Origin: JBAYVY01 sp041674345
GTDB taxonomy: Bacteria; Planctomycetota; Phycisphaerae; Phycisphaerales; Zrk34
Direction of reading: 5' to 3'
Length of the DNA: 11,548 nucleotides
NCBI GenBank assembly: GCA_041674345.1
Contig: JBAYVY010000079.1
Location: 1-11,548, forward strand
The translations under genes and the position numbers were made by a program. The notes beneath the pieces are model-generated. The model was not told the origin of the DNA. It did no database searches and saw only the letters and a program-made list of their open reading frames with translations. This document shows positions 5,143-11,218 of this stretch, piece after piece. The stretch's first letter is position 1. The number at the start of each line of letters is the position of its first letter.

Positions 5143-6609
5143 GTGGCACTATTCGGCAAGAAGAGCGGCGACAACGACGACAAAGGCAAAGAACCCATCC
5201 AGCGTGATCCACGCAAGGCCAGGGCGTGGTTTGACCGCGCCAAGACCGTCGCCGACACGCGCAATTACGAGTATGCGATCCAGTCTTACATCAGCGGCCT
5301 GCGCTTCGAGCCGGACAACATGGACGCCCACGAGGCGCTGCGCGACGTGTCGCTGAAATACAAAGTCAACGGCGGCAAACCGGCTGGCATGATGGAATCC
5401 ATGAAGTCCGGCGGAAAAGAACCGCTGGACAAAATGCTCAACGCTGAAATGCTCTGGGCCAAAGACCCGACCAACCCCGCCCATGCCCTGAAGGTCATGG
5501 AGGAAGCGACCGCGGCGGAACTGAACGAAGTCGCCTACTGGATCGGCCAGTTCGTCGTCGAAGCCAACCGTTCGTCCAAGCGGCCGAACAAGGCGGTTTA
5601 CCTCAAGGTCAAAGACCTGTACCGGAACATGGAGGCCTTCGACAAGGCCGCCGAGGCATGCGCCTTGGCGGTGAACATGGACTCCAACAACGGCGAACTG
5701 GTGCGGGAACTGCACAATCTCCAGGCCGAGACCACGCTGATGAAGGGCGGCTACGGCGAAGAGAACGGCGACTTCAAGAAGGGCATCAAGGATGCCGCCA
5801 AGCAGAAAGCCCTGAATCAGGACGACGCCATCGCCTCCAGCGCCGATCAATTGGATGAACAGATCGCCCGCCTGAAAACCGAATACGAAGACGCCCCCGA
5901 CGATTTCCAGCGGCTGGGCAAACTCATCCGCGCCCTGCTCCAAAAGGAAGACAACGCCAGCGAGGATGTGGGGATCAAACTGCTGACCGATGCGTTCGAG
6001 CGTTCCGGCCAGTACCGCTTCAAAATGCAGGTCGGCGACATCCGCATGAGACAGTTCAACCGCGCCCTCCGCGAGGTTCGCGCCAAAGTCAAGGCGGACC
6101 CCGCCGATGCTTCGCTGAAAGAGCAACTCCGCAAAATCGCCACCGCCCAGGTTCGCTATGAACTGGACGAATTCACCGAGCGCGTCAAAAATTATCCGAC
6201 CGACATGGGTCTGAAATACCAGCTCGGCCGGCGTCAACTGGTGCTGGGCCGCCACGACGAGGCCATCGCCAGTTTCCAGGAAGCGCAGGCCGACCCCAAG
6301 CATCGCGCCGCCGCCCTGCGATACCTCGGCGAAGCGTTCAACGCCAAGGGCTGGTTCGACGAAGCCATCGACACCTACCGCCGCGGCATGGAATCCCACG
6401 AACGACAGAACGACACCCTGGCGCTCGAACTCCGCTACGACCTCATGGACGCCCTGGAATCCAAGGCCCGTCACGATAAAAACATCGAACTGGCCACCGA
6501 GGCCTCCCGGATCGGCTCCCAAATCGCGCAGGTCGATATCAACTTCAAAGACATCCGCGCTCGCATCGACAAACTCCGCAAATTGATCGACGAACTGCGA
6601 AAGGCGTGA
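5143..6609 (+). CDS. Tetratricopeptide-repeat protein, cytoplasmic, function unknown
   Basis: The 488-residue product has no signal peptide or TM segment and is almost wholly helical, acidic/basic mixed and Ala-rich. A first TPR-like pair spans about residues 22-75 (RKARAWFDRAKTVADTRNYE...LRFEPDN). Further repeats lie at 160-195 and, most clearly, at about 352-425 (LGRRQLVLGRHDEAIASFQE, YLGEAFNAKGWFDEAIDTYR). The C-terminus (about 455-488) is a coiled-coil-like helix. TPR proteins act as protein-binding scaffolds; partner unknown. GTG 5143 (MALFGKK) is chosen because AGGGGA at 5128-5133 lies 9 nt upstream; the longer frame from GTG 5101 overlaps the extended -10. It is followed after 99 nt, entirely filled by a repeat element, by kdsB. 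Confidence 0.85.
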   Translation: MALFGKKSGDNDDKGKEPIQRDPRKARAWFDRAKTVADTRNYEYAIQSYISGLRFEPDNMDAHEALRDVSLKYKVNGGKPAGMMESMKSGGKEPLDKMLNAEMLWAKDPTNPAHALKVMEEATAAELNEVAYWIGQFVVEANRSSKRPNKAVYLKVKDLYRNMEAFDKAAEACALAVNMDSNNGELVRELHNLQAETTLMKGGYGEENGDFKKGIKDAAKQKALNQDDAIASSADQLDEQIARLKTEYEDAPDDFQRLGKLIRALLQKEDNASEDVGIKLLTDAFERSGQYRFKMQVGDIRMRQFNRALREVRAKVKADPADASLKEQLRKIATAQVRYELDEFTERVKNYPTDMGLKYQLGRRQLVLGRHDEAIASFQEAQADPKHRAAALRYLGEAFNAKGWFDEAIDTYRRGMESHERQNDTLALELRYDLMDALESKARHDKNIELATEASRIGSQIAQVDINFKDIRARIDKLRKLIDELRKA

Positions 6610-6708
6610 GGGGATTTCCGATTTGTGATTTCCGATTTCCGATTGACCTTGATGCGCGTCGTGCCGCCATTCAAATCGGAAATCGGAAATCGGAAATCGG
6701 AAATCCCC
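6610..6708. repeat. Heptamer quasi-palindromic element (word AAATCGG) exactly between TPR stop and kdsB start
   Basis: The left arm (6610-6646) begins GGGGATTTCCGATTTGTG and the right arm (6671-6708) is its near-perfect reverse complement, ending GGAAATCCCC. The stem is about 37 bp around a 24-nt loop. The left end follows the TGA of the TPR gene with no gap, and the right end touches the kdsB ATG with no gap. In mRNA the structure would sequester the whole kdsB initiation upstream region; no Shine-Dalgarno site is present. Confidence 0.9.
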
Positions 6709-7479
6709 ATGCCTTCCGCCGTCATCATTCCCGCTCGTTTCGCGTCCACCCGTCTGCCGGGCAAGCCGCTGCTGGACCGCACCGGTCAGCCGCTGATCTG
6801 CCACGTCATCGACCTCGCCAAGCTGGCGAAGTTGCCGTCGCACATTCTCGTGGCGACGGATGATCGGCGCATCTTCGATGCCGTCGCGGCGCACGGCGCG
6901 GCCAGGCCCGTGATGACCCGCGCCGATCACCCCAACGGCACCTGCCGCATCGCCGAGGCCGCCGCGACGCTGCCCGCCGATGTCGATCTCATCGTCAACG
7001 TGCAGGGCGATGAACCGGAACTGCCCCCGGAAGTCATCGACCAACTCATTGAGCGTTTGCGCGATGATCCGACCGCCGACATGGCCACCGTCATCACGCC
7101 CTTCGCCGCCGATGAAGACCCGTCCAATCCCAACATCGTCAAGGTCGTCATCACCCAGCAGCATCGCGCGATATATTTCTCCCGCGCCTTAATTCCCTTC
7201 GACCGTGACCCCGTCTTAACCGCAAACCGCAAACCGCAAACCGCAAACCCATACCTCAAGCACCTGGGCATCTACGCCTATCGCCGCGCGTTTCTCGACA
7301 TTTACGCCGGTCTGCCTCCCACGCCCGCCGAGCAACTGGAAAAACTCGAACAGCTCCGCGCCATCGAACACGGCCACGCCATCGCCTGCATCACCACCGC
7401 CCACGCCCATCCGGGCATCGACACCCCCGAACAGTACGACGCGTTCGTCGCCCGTTTCCGGTCCAAATCCGTTTACTGA
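6709..7479 (+). CDS. kdsB: 3-deoxy-manno-octulosonate cytidylyltransferase (CMP-KDO synthetase)
   Basis: KdsB joins KDO to CMP from CTP in the cytoplasm, activating the sugar for lipopolysaccharide core synthesis. The 256-residue product has the family landmarks VIIPARFASTRLPGKPLLD (5-23), LVATDD (47-52), MTRADHPNGTCRIAEA (69-84; the usual GTDR is GTCR), VNVQGDEPELPP (97-108), YLKHLGIYAYRR (182-193) and EQLEKLEQLRAIEHG. Residues 170-181 (LTANRKPQTANP) interrupt the usual short link between the RALIPFDRD segment and the KHLGIYAYRR segment. They are encoded by a heptamer tandem array, so they look like a later insertion. ATG 6709 starts exactly at the family N-terminus; it follows a repeat element directly and has no Shine-Dalgarno site. 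Co-directional with the TPR gene, probably the same transcript. Confidence 0.93.
   Translation: MPSAVIIPARFASTRLPGKPLLDRTGQPLICHVIDLAKLAKLPSHILVATDDRRIFDAVAAHGAARPVMTRADHPNGTCRIAEAAATLPADVDLIVNVQGDEPELPPEVIDQLIERLRDDPTADMATVITPFAADEDPSNPNIVKVVITQQHRAIYFSRALIPFDRDPVLTANRKPQTANPYLKHLGIYAYRRAFLDIYAGLPPTPAEQLEKLEQLRAIEHGHAIACITTAHAHPGIDTPEQYDAFVARFRSKSVY
7218..7249 (+). repeat. Heptamer tandem array (AACCGCA x4) inside kdsB
   Basis: Four exact AACCGCA copies (7218-7245) and a partial fifth (to 7249) lie in the kdsB coding region. Twenty-eight bases of heptamer are not a multiple of three, but with flanking bases the frame stays open. There is no inverted second arm here, unlike the other elements. 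It encodes TANRKPQTAN. Confidence 0.9.
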
Positions 7480-7630
7480 CTGTTTCAATACTTATCGCAA
7501 AGGGCGCGAAAGGGCGCAAAGATACAAAGAAGACCGATTCCATTTTTGTTTGAGTTGCAATCCTTTTCGCTTTTCTCTGTGTTTTTGTGACTTTGCGCTC
7601 TCTGTGATAAAAATGGTTTTGAAACGGTCT
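7478..7630. mobile_element. MITE-like element with terminal inverted repeats, between kdsB and the hydrolase gene
   Basis: GACTGTTTCAATACTTATC (7478-7496) and GATAAAAATGGTTTTGAAAC plus GGTC (7606-7630) are imperfect terminal inverted repeats; the outer 11 bases match at 10. Inside, GCGCAAAG-type words on the left (GGGCGCGAAAGGGCGCAAAG) face CTTTGCGC on the right. The left end overlaps the kdsB stop (TGA 7477-7479). The stretch is much more AT-rich than its surroundings and has no coding capacity. The plan resembles the heptamer elements, but the word length and ends differ. Confidence 0.6.
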
Positions 7631-7637
7631 GTTGACG

Positions 7638-7680
7638 GGTGACGCCCCCCGGAAGCAGCGTCCCCTTTCAGGGGCGTACC
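7638..7680 (+). other. Hairpin in the spacer upstream of the hydrolase gene
   Basis: GGTGACGCCCC (7638-7648) pairs with GGGGCGTACC (7671-7680) with one bulged G. It lies between the MITE-like element and the hydrolase start. The remaining spacer to 7769 shows a TATCAT at 7731-7736 (5 of 6 to the -10) without a matching -35. It could be a leader structure or a transcript end for kdsB; no U-tract follows. Confidence 0.3.
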
Positions 7681-7769
7681 GATTTGAACACTTCACCGAT
7701 TTTGAGCTTTTTTCTTTCCCCGCGCGTCGGTATCATGGATCGACCACACTTTTTAGCGGGGACCGGGCC

Positions 7770-9218
7770 ATGAAATCGTATCGCATCGTTCTTCCGTTCG
7801 TTCTGACGTGCATCCTGACGCTGACCATCGTCTGTCCGGCCAAGGACGCCGATCCGAAACCCACGTTCACGCCGGGTCAGGAAACGCGCATCGACCTGCC
7901 CGGCATCGGCGGCGACCACTTCATCCTCTACGTTCCGCAAAACTACGACCCCCAACGCTCTTGGCCTGTCATCTTCTGCCACCACGGTGCCGGCGGAAAA
8001 CCCACCACCAGTCCCTTCAAACAAAACACCGCCGGTCGTGACTTCATCATCGTCGGCATGGAATACCCCCCACAGGTCGAGGGCGTCATGTCCACCGCTC
8101 AATGGCACGAACGCGGGCGCATTGACGCTGCCAACTGCAAGACCGTTTTTGCCTATCTCCAAAAATATCTCAATCTCGATCCCACACAGCGATTAGTCGG
8201 CGGCGTCAGCATGGGCGGCTTCCACTCCGTCACCATCATTGAAGAATCACCCGACTTCTTCTGTGCCGCCGTCGTCATCGCCGCGGGTCGTGAATTGCGG
8301 CCGCCCAGCGATCCCGCCATGACCAACCCCAATGCGCTGAAAGCCAAACCCATCTACATCGGCGTCGGTGAAAAAGATGTTAATAACACCCTCTCGCGAG
8401 ACCTTGTCGCGTTTTACAAAAAAGCCGGTGCTGTCATCACCTTTGAAGAATATCCCGGCCTGGGTCACGCCCCCAAGCCCGATTCGCAAATCCTCTACAA
8501 GTTTCTGCTCAATCACGGCCCGCTGCGCCGCTATGACGTCGCGGTCGCACAGGCCGACGCTTTGAAAAAGAATCATCAGATCGGCAAGGCGCTGGTCGCA
8601 TATGAACAGGCCGCGGCGATGTTGCCCGACCATCCGCGCACACAGTCGGCACGGGACGCCGCCAAGGCCGTTCTCGACGAAGCCGAGACGCGGTTCGCCG
8701 CCGTGCAACAAGCCATCGACGCCAAACTTTTCTCCGCCGCGTTGAAATCACTCAGCGAATTGCGGCGAACGTACTCCGGCTCCTCCGTCGCGGATCGCGC
8801 CACGCAATGGATCGACAAGTTTTCCAACGACCCGGCGATGCGCGACCAGATCGCCGCCGCGAAGCTCAACGAGAAAGCCGAAGACCTGGAAACCCGCGCC
8901 AAAAAAGCCGAGGACGAAGGCGACCTCGCCGCCGCGCTGAAAATCTACGAAACCTACGTCAGCCAGTGCGCCGGCGCCGAGCATTACGAGGATGTCAAGG
9001 CACACCATGAAAAACTCAAGGCCGACCCACGGGTCGCCGCCAAGTCCGACAACCAGGACGCCGGCGCCGAGTGCAAGGAGTGGCTGGCGATGGCGCGCAA
9101 TCTCCTGGCCGCCGGTCGCAAGCATCTGGCCAAGCCCTATCTTCAAAAGGTGATCGACAAGTACCCGGACACCGATTACGCCGCCGAGGCGAAAAAGATG
9201 CTTGAGGAAATCCAATGA
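7770..9218 (+). CDS. Secreted alpha/beta-hydrolase (esterase/feruloyl-esterase-like) fused to a C-terminal TPR-like domain
   Basis: The 482-residue product starts with a signal peptide (about 1-24, MKSYRIVLPFVLTCILTLTI). An alpha/beta-hydrolase domain follows to about 250: oxyanion-region HHGAGG (71-76), nucleophile elbow GGVSMGG (Ser147), probable acid Asp203 in GVGEKD and His233 in GLGHAP, a full triad. It resembles planctomycete putative esterases that act on carbohydrate esters outside the cytoplasm; the substrate is not known. Residues of about 255-482 are helical repeats (AYEQAAAMLPDHP, KIYETYVSQC, YLQKVIDKYPDTDYAAEAKK) like tetratricopeptide or BamD-type repeats. ATG 7770 has GGGGA at 7758-7762, 7 nt upstream, and starts the signal peptide; the longer frame from 7632 lacks support. 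It is followed by a strong hairpin. Confidence 0.85.
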   Translation: MKSYRIVLPFVLTCILTLTIVCPAKDADPKPTFTPGQETRIDLPGIGGDHFILYVPQNYDPQRSWPVIFCHHGAGGKPTTSPFKQNTAGRDFIIVGMEYPPQVEGVMSTAQWHERGRIDAANCKTVFAYLQKYLNLDPTQRLVGGVSMGGFHSVTIIEESPDFFCAAVVIAAGRELRPPSDPAMTNPNALKAKPIYIGVGEKDVNNTLSRDLVAFYKKAGAVITFEEYPGLGHAPKPDSQILYKFLLNHGPLRRYDVAVAQADALKKNHQIGKALVAYEQAAAMLPDHPRTQSARDAAKAVLDEAETRFAAVQQAIDAKLFSAALKSLSELRRTYSGSSVADRATQWIDKFSNDPAMRDQIAAAKLNEKAEDLETRAKKAEDEGDLAAALKIYETYVSQCAGAEHYEDVKAHHEKLKADPRVAAKSDNQDAGAECKEWLAMARNLLAAGRKHLAKPYLQKVIDKYPDTDYAAEAKKMLEEIQ

Positions 9219-9248
9219 GAAAGGGCCTCTGAAAAACCAGGCGTTGAT

Positions 9249-9293
9249 CCCCGGCAAGGCCCACCCCCGGAAGTAAGACGGGCCATGCCGGGG
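9249..9293 (+). terminator. Strong hairpin after the hydrolase gene, terminator candidate without U-tract
   Basis: CCCCGGCAAGGCCC (9249-9262) pairs with GGGCCATGCCGGGG (9280-9293), a 14-bp stem with one A-A mismatch and a 17-nt loop, starting 30 nt after the hydrolase stop. No T-run follows, so it may slow RNA polymerase or protect the mRNA 3' end rather than terminate by itself. Confidence 0.5.
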
Positions 9294-9335
9294 CTTCGGG
9301 TAAATTGCTCAAAGTCTCGTTATCGAATATGCAAC

Positions 9336-9366
9336 CATTCCCCCATGATGCCGGAAGCGGGGAATG
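9336..9366. repeat. Small inverted repeat in the hydrolase / PEP-CTERM spacer
   Basis: CATTCCCC (9336-9343) and GGGGAATG (9359-9366) form a perfect 8-bp stem with a 15-nt loop. The word CATTCCCC is the same as the outer end of the heptamer elements at 10363-10449 and 11096-11217, so this could be a minimal remnant of that family. The rest of the roughly 300-bp spacer (9219-9516) holds no gene that I can support. Confidence 0.45.
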
Positions 9367-9426
9367 ATCGCATTTTGTCAGGTATTCCCGGTCTGGTTCC
9401 GCCGTTTTTTTTAATGCAAGATTTAT

Positions 9427-9454
9427 TTGCATACCGGTCGGTGTGGGTTATACT
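9427..9454 (+). promoter_or_regulatory. Promoter candidate for the PEP-CTERM gene
   Basis: TATACT (9449-9454) matches the -10 consensus at 5 of 6 bases. TTGCAT (9427-9432) lies 16 nt upstream and keeps the TTG of the -35. The upstream flank is AT-rich (TTTTTTTTAATGCAAGATTT). The inferred start near 9461 leaves a leader of about 55 nt. Confidence 0.5.
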
Positions 9455-9516
9455 TGTGTCAGAGAGCCGCATCCGCAGCGCGGTGTGTGTATCACAGCGT
9501 GGGCGGGTATTGTGGG

Positions 9517-10362
9517 ATGACTGAGAGGGCTTCGAGAGTGAGACGCTTCTTAGGGATATTGTTTTGCGCGACCTTTGCGCTATCGGCGCGGGCCGGTTAC
9601 GCCACGCTGATTACCTTCGATGATCTGCCGGCCACGGTGGTCAGCGAAAACTTCGTCGGCACCAACATCGCCCTCGGCGGGACCGCCAGCGGTTACAGGG
9701 CGGTTCGACCGGGCTATTACCAAGGCGACACGAAACTGGTCTTGTCCGTCACCGGCGTCACCGTCACCATCAGCCGGCAGGACGGCAAAGCGTTCGACAT
9801 CGTGGACAACACGCTCAACAGCCAGGTCGGCAAGGGCGATGCGTTCGGCACCCGCTCGCTTGATCCGTTCTACGATATCTCCGTCAGCGGCTTCATCTTC
9901 AGTTTCAGCGATCCGATCCGCGCCTTCTCGCTCCTGTCAGGCGACTTCGGCGGCGATCCCGACGGTCTGATCCTCAAGGCCTACTACGACGAAAATCTTG
10001 CCGGCGGTCTGGTTCCCGATTCCACTTATTCCTCCACCATCCCCGGCACCACCGAACGCACCTGGACCGAAGATCGTTTCTACACCGCCGTCACCGATCC
10101 CGAAGCCGCGGGTTTCAAAAGCGTCCTGTTCTACGGCGGGGTGGGCAACTTCAGCGTCTTCCTCGATCGCATTTGGTTTGAACGCGATCCCGTCGAAGTC
10201 GCCAACCTCATCGAAAACCCCGGCCTCTACTACTATGACCAGGGCCTGGACGATGTTGAAAACACCGGCGACACCATCGTCATCATCCCCGAACCGACCG
10301 GCCTGGGCCTGATGATCGGCGGAGCCATGATCCTCGCCGCACGCCGACGCAAGCATGACTGA
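9517..10362 (+). CDS. PEP-CTERM sorted exported protein
   Basis: The 281-residue product has an N-terminal signal peptide (basic SRVRR, then FLGILFCATFALSARA, cleavage likely before GYA). The mature beta-rich domain starts ITFDDLPATVVSENFVGTNI, a common opening of PEP-CTERM proteins. The C-terminus is IPEPTGLGLMIGGAM followed by ILAARRRKHD: PEP motif at 258-260, TM helix, basic tail. Such tails are recognised by exosortase (EpsH/XrtA type), and the proteins are linked to the cell surface or extracellular matrix. No exosortase lies in the window. An alternative GTG start at 9538 (MRRFLGILFC) has GAGAGGG at 9522-9528 and would still keep the signal peptide. The promoter at 9427-9454 suggests monocistronic expression. 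The specific function is unknown. Confidence 0.85.
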   Translation: MTERASRVRRFLGILFCATFALSARAGYATLITFDDLPATVVSENFVGTNIALGGTASGYRAVRPGYYQGDTKLVLSVTGVTVTISRQDGKAFDIVDNTLNSQVGKGDAFGTRSLDPFYDISVSGFIFSFSDPIRAFSLLSGDFGGDPDGLILKAYYDENLAGGLVPDSTYSSTIPGTTERTWTEDRFYTAVTDPEAAGFKSVLFYGGVGNFSVFLDRIWFERDPVEVANLIENPGLYYYDQGLDDVENTGDTIVIIPEPTGLGLMIGGAMILAARRRKHD

Positions 10363-10449
10363 TGTGCAATGTTCGATGTGCCATCTGCCATGTCAGATGA
10401 CTGACGCGGATCACATTGAACATCGCACATTGAACATTGCACATTCCCC
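10363..10449. repeat. Heptamer quasi-palindromic element (words ATGTGCA/ATGTTCG), filling a convergent gap
   Basis: The element starts directly after the TGA of the PEP-CTERM gene (10360-10362) and ends directly before the TCA that is the TGA of the HTH gene (10452-10450). ATGTGCAATGTTCGATGTGC (10362-10381) pairs with 10425-10444 at 19 of 20 positions. The right end is GCACATTCCCC. It lies exactly between two convergent stop codons. Confidence 0.88.
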
Positions 10450-10947
10450 TCACACCACCACCGGCTTGGCGCGTTTGCGATTTCCCTGTTCCTCCACCAG
10501 CCGGATCAACACCTGTTGCACCAGCGTGCTGTGCTGGACCACGGCATTCAGTTCACCGACCAGATCGACCAGGTGATCTTTTTTGACCACGCCCGTCGCG
10601 CGGGCGGCACGGACATCGACCAGCGATTGGCCGGCGCTTTTGACCACGCGGATCGCCGCGTCCAGCGCGTCTTCGGTGTCAATCCTGCCGTCGCGGTTCA
10701 CGTCCAGCGGCATGTCGTTGCGGCGAAGCTGCCATCGTGTGCCGCTGATGAGTACCGTGAGCATGGCTTCCTGCGCTTCGGGGTTTTTCAGGCCCCGGAT
10801 CACCCGCCGCATCGCGTCGAAGTCCGGGTGTGACCGTTTGCTCAGCCAGCGATAGACCGTTGAGTTGCTGACCCCCGCCAGTTCCGCGACTTCCGTGACC
10901 GATGTTCGTTCCGCGTGGATCAGCCGATCCAGTGTGTCACACAGCAT
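10450..10947 (-). CDS. HTH DNA-binding regulator with an internal EF-hand/dockerin-type calcium loop
   Basis: The 165-residue product has an XRE/MerR-like helix-turn-helix near the N-terminus (about residues 16-38: SVTEVAELAGVSNSTVYRWL). Residues 82-93 form a canonical 12-position EF-hand/dockerin loop, DVNRDGRIDTED, with Asp82, Asn84, Asp86, Asp90 and Asp93 at the calcium-ligand positions, followed by a helix ALDAAIRVV. A helical C-terminal part (about 125-155) could mediate oligomerisation. There is no signal peptide, so this is a cytoplasmic protein with a calcium-loop motif usual in exported proteins. GGAG lies 6 nt before ATG 10947. It is probably a transcriptional regulator; targets are unknown. 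Whether the loop binds metal cannot be judged from sequence alone. Confidence 0.75.
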   Translation of the reverse strand: MLCDTLDRLIHAERTSVTEVAELAGVSNSTVYRWLSKRSHPDFDAMRRVIRGLKNPEAQEAMLTVLISGTRWQLRRNDMPLDVNRDGRIDTEDALDAAIRVVKSAGQSLVDVRAARATGVVKKDHLVDLVGELNAVVQHSTLVQQVLIRLVEEQGNRKRAKPVVV

Positions 10948-10984
10948 GGCTCGCTCCGGTGTTGAAATGACGAATCATGCCCCG

Positions 10985-11013
10985 ATTGTACCCGCGCCCC
11001 GCCTCGCAGAACT
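10985..11013 (-). promoter_or_regulatory. Promoter candidate for the HTH regulator gene
   Basis: On the minus strand TACAAT (10990-10985) matches the -10 consensus at 5 of 6 bases. The region 17 nt upstream (AGTTCT, 11013-11008) is a poor -35. The inferred leader is about 30 nt and includes the GGAG ribosome-binding site. Confidence 0.35.
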
Positions 11014-11095
11014 GCACCAACATTCGATCGCAATGGCAGCACTGCGACGGGCATCGCCGGTATGCTGAACCCCGCACGCGGCTTCCGGGAAAAGC

Positions 11096-11217
11096 GAATG
11101 TGCGATGTGCGATGTGCGATGTCTTCCAAGCCGGGGCAGAGTGAGTCTTTTCCGGGGGCGAGCGCCGCCCCGGGTTCTTCACATGGCACATCGAACATGG
11201 CACATCGCACATTCCCC
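11096..11217. repeat. Heptamer quasi-palindromic element (word ATGTGCG) with a structured GC-rich loop, abutting the M29 stop
   Basis: The left arm (11096-11123) is GAATGTGCG with repeated ATGTGCG words. The right arm (11181-11217) reads ACATGGCACATCGAACATGG and continues to CGCACATTCCCC. The loop (11124-11180) contains a separate hairpin: CCGGGGGCG (11152-11160) facing CGCCGCCCCGG (11163-11173). The right end lies one base from the TGA (11221-11219) of the aminopeptidase gene on the minus strand. Confidence 0.85.
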
Positions 11218-11218
11218 A

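Noticed and set aside
4215..5207. A 330-residue plus-strand open frame opposite def
   Set aside because: def is certain from its three motifs; the antisense frame crosses the minisatellite and the repeat element and has no family features.
5149..7164. A 671-residue open frame on the minus strand opposite the TPR gene and kdsB
   Set aside because: It is antisense to two clear genes, runs through the repeat element, and its translation is Gly/Val/Phe-rich without domain structure; high GC third positions in the real genes explain the open frame.
7632..7769. N-terminal extension of the hydrolase from 7632
   Set aside because: The extension would bury the signal peptide; ATG 7770 has a Shine-Dalgarno-like GGGGA and starts the signal sequence.
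9481..9500. CRP-type operator (TGTGTGTATCACA) before the PEP-CTERM gene
   Set aside because: The half-site spacing is too short for the TGTGA-N6-TCACA pattern and the flanks do not match.
1294..11217. CRISPR array or conventional REP/BIME elements
   Set aside because: Repeats are 7-base tandem words in inverted arms without spacers, and the words vary by locus; no cas gene or REP-associated transposase is in the window.
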